Shown one piece after another: positions 16,318-20,662 of a DNA stretch of 20,662 nucleotides. The DNA comes from SIG588 sp045591985 (GTDB taxonomy: Bacteria; Bacillota; Clostridia; Oscillospirales; Acutalibacteraceae), in contig JAZNTV010000061.1 of assembly GCA_045591985.1 (NCBI GenBank), forward strand, positions 1 to 20,662. Direction: 5' to 3'. The translations under genes and the position numbers were made by a program. Each line of letters begins with the position of its first letter. Position 1 is the stretch's first letter. Under the pieces are notes generated by a model, which saw nothing but the letters and a program-made list of their open reading frames with translations, was not told the DNA's origin and searched no databases.

Positions 16318-16345
16318 AATCCCCTTGGATTGCTCCAAGGGGATT
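16318..16345 (-). terminator. Terminator of the second TIR gene
   Basis: A perfect 11-bp stem (16318-16328 with 16335-16345) with a 6-base loop is followed by TT on the minus strand, giving ATTTT in all. It lies 22 bases after tail element A and directly before the next promoter. Confidence 0.8.
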
Positions 16346-16367
16346 AAAAATTTTATTCGGTTATGAA

Positions 16368-16419
16368 TTATTTCATATCTTTGATAGCAGCCTGTGCTGC
16401 TATCACCAAAAGAGGGAAA
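16368..16419 (-). repeat. Shared 3' tail element, copy A (after the second TIR gene)
   Basis: It begins 41 bases after the TIR stop codon, in a different frame. The core 16368-16412 reads LLVIAAQAAIKDMK-stop. With copy B it shares TTTCCCTCTTTTG exactly, then 26 of the next 40 positions. No start codon with a ribosome binding site leads into it. Confidence 0.7.
16382..16405. repeat. Perfect inverted repeat inside tail copy A
   Basis: Ten-base arms (16382-16391 and 16396-16405) flank a 4-base loop. The other tail copies can form only shorter, differently placed stems, so the hairpin itself is not conserved. Confidence 0.75.
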
Positions 16420-16459
16420 GCACACAAGCAACTACAAGATGTGCATTGTTTTCACATTT

Positions 16460-17659
16460 TTACATATTGTCTGCAGATTCATAAAGAACAGTAAAATCGA
16501 AGAATTTCTCTCCATTATAAGTTCTACAACGTCGCTCAATATAAATTACCAGTTTGTCGTCTCCAAGCATCTTGTAATCTGTTTTTATTTCTATGTCTTT
16601 ATCGCTTCTCAGGAAGACACTTTCTTCAAGCCCCAAAGTTTCATTCCAGATGCTGTGCGGTTCCTCAAGGGCTCTCCACGGATCTCTGTCCTCATTCACC
16701 ATGAGTTCATTGAAATCCGTGAAATAATTGCCGTTTACTGCAGAGGATATGCACTCCAAAATTTTATAAGCTGTATCTAAATCTCCCTCTCTAAAGGAAT
16801 TGAGGACAGCCATAATTTCTGCATCTTCATTGCGAAAAGCGAGGTGAAGGCTAACATCTTTTAGTTGGAAGGAATCCGTGTAATATGTAACCCATATGTC
16901 ACCATCCCCTTGGTCTAACCGATAATTGTCAAGCAAGTCGGATGGTGTCCATAAGGAATTACAATTGAGTTTTTCAGAAACTGCGATCAAATTTTCATAA
17001 AAGTGCTCGTAGTCTATAATCGCTGCTTCTTGTTTTGTAGTAGCTTCTGTGGTAGACTCGCTTACATTGTCGTCTTTCGCTTCGCCATTCTTGTCCTTAG
17101 AAAAGCCAATGAACACAATCAAACAAATTGCAAACACCACTACACTGCTGACAGCAAGCAAAAAAACTTTGAGAGACTTTTTGCTTTTTACTGGGGTCGT
17201 ATTATTTCTATCTTCAATGGCTTTTTCATTGTTATCGTCTTTATATTTTTGAAGAATTTTTGCTGTGGCAAGCGCATTCATAAACTCATCATCGGATTTG
17301 AACTTTGATCTAAAGATTGCCTGATTGGAATTTAATTGCAACCTAAGGCCAAGGGCTAATTCAAAATCGACTAGATGAACAACGAGAAATTCCTTTTTAA
17401 GTTCTGAAGCAAGGTTTATCTCGTTTCTGCAGTTGTGAGAATTCGCTGCATTTGGCGACATAAATACCAAAACACACGAAGCTTTTTCCAAATTTTCCGC
17501 AATATATTGCGGCCATTCTGAACCGGCCTCTATTCCGTCATCATACCAAATTCGGACTCCTGCCTGCTGCAGATATTCAATAATAGGCAAAACTTTTTTG
17601 GAGTCGCTATGAGCATAGCTAACAAAAATATACGGTTCATTTCCGTTATACACAGCCAT
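16460..17659 (-). CDS. Membrane-anchored TIR-domain protein
   Basis: The 399-residue protein starts at ATG 17659 after AGAGGG. The TIR domain (about 10-120) has YIFVSYAHSD, the loop WYDDGIEAGSEW and SHNCRNE with Glu80 in the catalytic position. A charged linker leads to one membrane span (about 163-186), a short Thr-rich stalk and an extracellular domain of about 185 residues that is unrelated by eye to that of the TIR protein at 10345-12066. The two TIR domains are clearly paralogous. The AT-rich base composition here, against GC-rich DNA for its relative, suggests separate arrival. Signalling or NAD cleavage after an outside stimulus is inferred. It has its own promoter and terminator. Confidence 0.9.
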   Translation of the reverse strand: MAVYNGNEPYIFVSYAHSDSKKVLPIIEYLQQAGVRIWYDDGIEAGSEWPQYIAENLEKASCVLVFMSPNAANSHNCRNEINLASELKKEFLVVHLVDFELALGLRLQLNSNQAIFRSKFKSDDEFMNALATAKILQKYKDDNNEKAIEDRNNTTPVKSKKSLKVFLLAVSSVVVFAICLIVFIGFSKDKNGEAKDDNVSESTTEATTKQEAAIIDYEHFYENLIAVSEKLNCNSLWTPSDLLDNYRLDQGDGDIWVTYYTDSFQLKDVSLHLAFRNEDAEIMAVLNSFREGDLDTAYKILECISSAVNGNYFTDFNELMVNEDRDPWRALEEPHSIWNETLGLEESVFLRSDKDIEIKTDYKMLGDDKLVIYIERRCRTYNGEKFFDFTVLYESADNM

Positions 17660-17694
17660 ATTATCCCTCTTTCCTATAACGATTGTTTTTTCAT

Positions 17695-17722
17695 ATTATA
17701 ACATTTTTATGGACATTTGCAA
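17695..17722 (-). promoter_or_regulatory. Promoter of the second TIR gene
   Basis: TTGCAA (17717-17722) and TATAAT (17695-17700) on the minus strand are 16 bp apart, with TG one base before the -10 box. Confidence 0.8.
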
Positions 17723-17734
17723 TAAATATAATTA

Positions 17735-17762
17735 TCCCTCTGCCGATTGTTCAGCAGGGAGA
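17735..17762 (-). terminator. Imperfect hairpin after tail copy B
   Basis: A nine-position stem with one mismatch and one wobble (17735-17743 with 17754-17762) lies 21 bases after the tail stop codon. The following sequence is AT-rich but not a true U-tract, so termination is only likely. Confidence 0.5.
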
Positions 17763-17783
17763 TCGTTTTGCTTTGTAACCTTA

Positions 17784-17835
17784 TTATTTAGATTCTTGGA
17801 TAGCTTCCTGCGATGCAGACCGCAAAAGAGGGAAA
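17784..17835 (-). repeat. Shared 3' tail element, copy B (after the 17836 gene)
   Basis: It starts immediately after the stop codon of the gene at 17836-18213, in another frame. The core 17784-17828 reads LLRSASQEAIQESK-stop. It has the same length and spacing as copies A and C. Confidence 0.7.
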
Positions 17836-18213
17836 TTACTTGTTTCTTGAAATATAATCTCTGCAATTATCCTTTGTTATTCCTTCAAAACGCTTTGCTT
17901 CAGCAAGCGAACTGTTTGTTATTGCTTCTGCCAAGCCTTGAAATGTGATATATCTCCTAAAAACCAGTTGCGAACCGTACAAAGCATTATGTCCGTCGCG
18001 ATGACCTGTTGTTTTTTGAGAAATGAGATTATTTTGCGGTGTTAAGTAATACTCCATTCTGTAATAATGATAGTAATCGTTTTCATCGTACCACTCCTCT
18101 CCCTCTTTAAACAGCAGAATGGATTTACGAATAAGTTTTTCTAAATACTTTTGTTCCTCAAGAATGTCCTTGTGTTTTGTCTTTTCTTTGAAAAAGAAAG
18201 TTAACAATCCCAT
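17836..18213 (-). CDS. Hypothetical protein
   Basis: A 125-residue cytosolic-looking protein of unknown family. ATG 18213 follows AAGAGGTGATTCT. The N-terminal half is a charged, probably helical stretch rich in Lys and Glu, followed by a Tyr-rich acidic patch (EEWYDENDYYHYYRMEYYL) and a C-terminal part with GLAEAITNSSLAEAKRF. It has a very good promoter, a leader similar to that of the 16258 gene, and tail copy B directly after its stop codon. This single-gene arrangement resembles an independent cassette. Confidence 0.72.
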   Translation of the reverse strand: MGLLTFFFKEKTKHKDILEEQKYLEKLIRKSILLFKEGEEWYDENDYYHYYRMEYYLTPQNNLISQKTTGHRDGHNALYGSQLVFRRYITFQGLAEAITNSSLAEAKRFEGITKDNCRDYISRNK

Positions 18214-18232
18214 AGAATCACCTCTTGAAATT

Positions 18233-18261
18233 ATTATAGCACAATTATTAATTCTTTACAA
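18233..18261 (-). promoter_or_regulatory. SigA-type promoter of the 17836 hypothetical gene
   Basis: TTGTAA (18256-18261) and TATAAT (18233-18238) on the minus strand are 17 bp apart, with TG one base before the -10 box. Confidence 0.85.
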
Positions 18262-18273
18262 TAGATATACAAA

Positions 18274-18303
18274 ACACCTCTGCCAATTTCTTGACAGAGG
18301 TGT
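18274..18303 (-). terminator. Terminator of the kinase operon
   Basis: A perfect 9-bp stem (18274-18282 with 18295-18303) with a 12-base loop is followed by TTTTG on the minus strand. It lies 24 bases after tail copy C. Confidence 0.8.
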
Positions 18304-18327
18304 GATTTTGTTTTATAAAGTCAGCAA

Positions 18328-18372
18328 TTATTTGCTTTCCTTAATAGCGGCCTGTATTACCATTAGCAAAAC
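18328..18372 (-). repeat. Shared 3' tail element, copy C (after the kinase gene)
   Basis: It starts 26 bases after the kinase stop codon, out of frame, and reads VLLMVIQAAIKESK-stop. Forty bases follow TTTTG exactly as in copies A and B; 28 of those 40 match copy A. Several differences are synonymous (ATC/ATT, AAA/AAG, GCT/GCC). Confidence 0.65.
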
Positions 18373-18398
18373 GCACCAATCAAAATGCCGGCATTGAA

Positions 18399-19100
18399 TT
18401 ATAATGTATTTGCAAGTTTTTCGGCTGTTTGATAGCGCTCATCGGGATTTACGTTTGTGCATTTGCGGACGATTCTGCCAGCTTTGCCTTTTGCCATTTT
18501 TTCGCTTGGGTGCTTACCGGTGATCATAACATTAAGCAAAACGCCGAGTGCGTAGATATCTGTTCTGGCATCGCTTTGTGCTACGCCTAATTGCTCGGGT
18601 GAGGCATAGCCAACTGTACCCATTATAACGGTATCTTTACTGGCAGAAGAAATTTTGCGAGCTGCATTGAAATCAATCAAAACCACCCTGCCATCTTTGC
18701 CTATCACAACATTTTCGGGCTTTATATCCCTGTGCACAAGGCTCCTTTCGTGCAAAACTTTAAGTGCGTGGCAAACCGCCCGTATAACTTTGCGAGTTCC
18801 TAAGTAATGATAGTTTCCGCTTTCCATAACCTCGGAGATCGTGACACCCTCAATGAACTCTTCTAAAACAATCTGTCCATCATCGCAGTTTATAACATCA
18901 TAAATAAGCGGTAAATTTTGTGCATTGATATTATAAAGTTCTTCATACGCCGAAACTGCTGTGGGGAAACTTCTTACAACCATATCCTGCTCGGTTGATT
19001 TATTTCTAACCCTCAGCACTCTACAATCATTTTTATCGCTGAGCACAGATACCAAAGAACAAGCATCAAATAGCGCGGTTAAATATTGTTCTCTATTCAT
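18399..19100 (-). CDS. Minimal Ser/Thr protein kinase
   Basis: I start it at ATG 19100, four bases after the stop codon of the upstream gene, giving a 233-residue cytosolic protein that is only a kinase domain. It shows HRDIKPEN (123-130), LIDFN (141-145) where most kinases have DFG, GTVGYASPEQ (161-170) as activation-segment end, and TDIYALGVLL. The Gly-rich loop is not recognisable (SDKNDCRVLRV) and Arg43 stands where the beta-3 Lys is expected (VVRSF). Similar Clostridial kinases seem to share such features, so it may still be active. The upstream genes suggest it reports a signal from the membrane LRR protein. Tail copy C and a terminator follow. Confidence 0.88.
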   Translation of the reverse strand: MNREQYLTALFDACSLVSVLSDKNDCRVLRVRNKSTEQDMVVRSFPTAVSAYEELYNINAQNLPLIYDVINCDDGQIVLEEFIEGVTISEVMESGNYHYLGTRKVIRAVCHALKVLHERSLVHRDIKPENVVIGKDGRVVLIDFNAARKISSASKDTVIMGTVGYASPEQLGVAQSDARTDIYALGVLLNVMITGKHPSEKMAKGKAGRIVRKCTNVNPDERYQTAEKLANTL

Positions 19101-19104
19101 AGTT

Positions 19105-20298
19105 TTAACCGTTCCATTCTTCATACTCGGCATCATAATTTGATGCACTTTTTTTGTAATATCTGTAATTTCTGTCGCTACAATTTGCGGAGCAGTGAAT
19201 TGTTAGTGTTCCATTACGTTTTGATTTTTCGGGGAATGCATTCGATTCGGTATAAATGGCGTTACCGTTGAAATAAATATCGGTTAGATTATAGCAATTT
19301 GCAAAAGCATTGTTCCAAATAGTTTTAACCGATGACGGAACAATGACCGTTTTAACGGTGCTGCTGATATTGTCATCACAAAAAGCTAATGCCATAATTG
19401 CTACAACTTTTTTGCCATCTAATGTTTCGGGGATTATGTATTTGCCATCCGCAGCGGTCGTGTTTACACCTGTTATAACAACAGCATTTTCCAAATTGGC
19501 GCTGACAGAAAAATCATCGCCATACTTGGCATCACGGTAAATATACGTAACCATTGCAGTCTGTGAAAGTGTAGTTGTTGTGGATGATGAAGAGCTAGTA
19601 TTAGAATTTTCGGTTTCGATTTTGTTACTGCTTGATGTGGAATTTGTTGACGTGCTGTTTGACGTACTGTTTGTTGTATTATTAGTTGTGCTATTTTGTG
19701 AATTGCCGCTTGTAGATGAGTTATTGGTAGTTGTGTTCCTGGAGCTATCATTAGTGGTGCTACCCTCATTTTTTGATGAGGTTTGTGTTTGATTGCTACT
19801 TGATTTGGAATTTGTCGATGTGCTGTTTGGCGTACTATTGGTTGTATTATTTGTGTTGCTATTTTCTGAATTGCCGCTTGTAGATGAGTTAGTAGTCGTT
19901 GTGTTTCCAGAGCTATTATTAGTGGTGCTACCCTCGTTTTTTGAAGAGCTTTGTGTTTGATTATTATTTGTAGGAGTGGATATTTCATTGCCTTGCGTCT
20001 CACTATTTTGCTGCCCAGAGGATGAAGTGTTGTCGTTAGAAGTACCTAAACCACTACTGATAGATGCGGTTGAAGAAGTATCAATTCCTCCATTTGTTGG
20101 GGCTTCTTTTTGGGAAAATAAGAAGATACAAGCAACAATAAGAACAAGCACCAAAACGGCGGCAATGATAATCAGCCACCGTTTGTTATTTTCTTTAGGA
20201 GTTTCAATGGTTTGCTTTTCCTCAAATGAGGTCATGCAATAAAGGCAAAACCGAGCCTCTTCTTGGATATCCGCTTTGCATTTAGGACATTTTTTCAT
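19105..20298 (-). CDS. Zinc-ribbon membrane protein with Ser/Thr/Asn stalk and BspA-like LRR
   Basis: The 397-residue protein has an N-terminal zinc ribbon (CPKC at 4-7, CLYC at 18-21), one membrane span (about 41-62), a long Ser/Thr/Asn/Gln-rich stalk (about 70-245) and a C-terminal domain with LRR_5/BspA-like turns (KYIIPETLDGKKVVAI, VIVPSSVKTIWNNAFANC, LTDIYFNG). It is probably anchored with the ribbon inside and the LRR domain outside. The stalk contains two 56-residue repeats. It starts at 20298, six bases after the regulator's stop codon, and ends four bases before the kinase, so the three are one operon. A ligand-sensing role feeding the kinase is inferred. Confidence 0.85.
   Translation of the reverse strand: MKKCPKCKADIQEEARFCLYCMTSFEEKQTIETPKENNKRWLIIIAAVLVLVLIVACIFLFSQKEAPTNGGIDTSSTASISSGLGTSNDNTSSSGQQNSETQGNEISTPTNNNQTQSSSKNEGSTTNNSSGNTTTTNSSTSGNSENSNTNNTTNSTPNSTSTNSKSSSNQTQTSSKNEGSTTNDSSRNTTTNNSSTSGNSQNSTTNNTTNSTSNSTSTNSTSSSNKIETENSNTSSSSSTTTTLSQTAMVTYIYRDAKYGDDFSVSANLENAVVITGVNTTAADGKYIIPETLDGKKVVAIMALAFCDDNISSTVKTVIVPSSVKTIWNNAFANCYNLTDIYFNGNAIYTESNAFPEKSKRNGTLTIHCSANCSDRNYRYYKKSASNYDAEYEEWNG
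19627..19962 (-). repeat. Two 168-bp tandem repeats in the stalk coding region
   Basis: Copy 1 is 19795-19962 and copy 2 is 19627-19794, both starting NQTQ and containing SSKNEGSTTN and NSSTSGNS. They are in frame (56 codons each) and similar at DNA and protein level, which points to a fairly recent duplication that can change stalk length. Confidence 0.88.
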
Positions 20299-20304
20299 CT
20301 TTAA

Positions 20305-20643
20305 CTACCCCAAGGTTTCCAACCCGTATTCATAGAGAATTTCATTAATTTCTACAACAGATAATTTCTTGCACACGCCGTATAAAACAATGCTATCAAA
20401 AGGAAGTTTCACATAAAGTGTTGAATAACCGGCACACTTTAACAAAGTTTGCACCTCGTCTAATGTCAACTTCATCGCAATAGCAAGGCATAAAAGCTTT
20501 TTGCGTTCAGGTACCCTTAGTCCTGAAAAAATTTGATAAGCGTAAACTTCACTCATCTCTGCCGCGCGAATAATTTGTGATTTTTTAAGGTCGTGTTTTG
20601 CAATTAATTCATCTAAAAGCTGTGACAAATCCTCTTTAACCAT
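20305..20643 (-). CDS. XRE-like helix-turn-helix regulator (5' end uncertain)
   Basis: From ATG 20643 the product is 112 residues. Residues about 12-65 (ELIAKHDLKKSQIIRAAEMS to YAYQIFSGLRVPERKKLL) fit an XRE-type HTH, followed by two more helices (TLDEVQTLLKCAGYS, SVVEINEILYEYG). No ribosome binding site precedes this ATG, and the frame stays open to the window edge, so the true start may be further right. It is the first visible gene of the operon with the LRR membrane protein and the kinase. In Clostridia such regulators often sit beside kinases; it may be a regulator or an adaptor. Confidence 0.8.
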   Translation of the reverse strand: MVKEDLSQLLDELIAKHDLKKSQIIRAAEMSEVYAYQIFSGLRVPERKKLLCLAIAMKLTLDEVQTLLKCAGYSTLYVKLPFDSIVLYGVCKKLSVVEINEILYEYGLETLG

Positions 20644-20662
20644 ATAGTCTTTATTTTCACTA

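Noticed and set aside
17709..17948. 79-codon plus-strand Leu/Cys-rich frame
   Set aside because: It is antisense to tail copy B and the end of the hypothetical gene, with no ribosome binding site.
17836..18213. Frameshift that would fuse the hypothetical gene to tail copy B
   Set aside because: The tail frame is open only for about 13 codons before the main stop, and copies A and C cannot be joined to their genes in the same way.
16368..18372. Integron-type attC array as explanation for the tails
   Set aside because: The copies lack conserved attC core sites and a common fold, and no integrase was seen; a cassette-like origin remains only a hypothesis.

Overview
The window looks like a chromosomal segment of a gut-type Firmicute (Clostridia, probably Oscillospiraceae/Ruminococcaceae-like). 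This is inferred from strong AAGGAGG-type ribosome binding sites, SigA-like promoters (TTGnnn, 16-18 bp, often extended -10 TGnTATAAT), short U-tailed hairpin terminators, and families common in that class (YbjQ, DUF4190, DUF2752, DUF4234, small TIR and kinase proteins with one membrane span). No rRNA, tRNA, CRISPR array, transposase or integrase was seen.

Layout. (1) 1-5876, minus: a very large secreted sialate O-acetylesterase-type SGNH hydrolase, cut by the left window edge; it carries two duplicated bimodular N-terminal units, the catalytic domain and surface-protein modules. (2) 6229-7303, plus: two small membrane proteins (zinc ribbon-DUF4190 and DUF2752), ending in a strong terminator. 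(3) 9178-7386, minus: a likely operon of a small two-span membrane protein, YbjQ, two unknown proteins and a CxxC lipoprotein. (4) 9968-9312, minus: a histidine phosphatase with its own promoter. (5) 12066-10105, minus: a membrane-anchored TIR protein followed by a second CxxC lipoprotein. (6) 12646-12203, minus: DUF4234. (7) 14881-12731, minus: an NfsA-like nitroreductase, then a GNAT-endonuclease/exonuclease/phosphatase fusion. (8) 14973-15800, plus: an ADP-ribosylglycohydrolase, divergent from the nitroreductase.

From about 15.83 kb to the right edge the DNA is visibly AT-rich and all genes are on the minus strand: an unknown protein (16258-15848), a second membrane-anchored TIR protein (17659-16460), another unknown protein (18213-17836), and an operon of an XRE-like regulator, a zinc ribbon-membrane-LRR protein with a repeated Ser/Thr/Asn-rich stalk, and a minimal Ser/Thr kinase (20643-18399). 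This part looks like a signalling or defence-like accessory island.

The most unusual pattern is in the island. The TIR gene, the unknown gene at 17836 and the kinase gene are unrelated, yet each is followed by a diverged copy of the same 45-base element, which reads as a 14-codon tail ending in Lys-stop. Each copy is followed 21-24 bases later by a terminator-like hairpin. No start codon or ribosome binding site for the tail was found, so it may be the remnant of a shared 3' gene end or a cassette junction.
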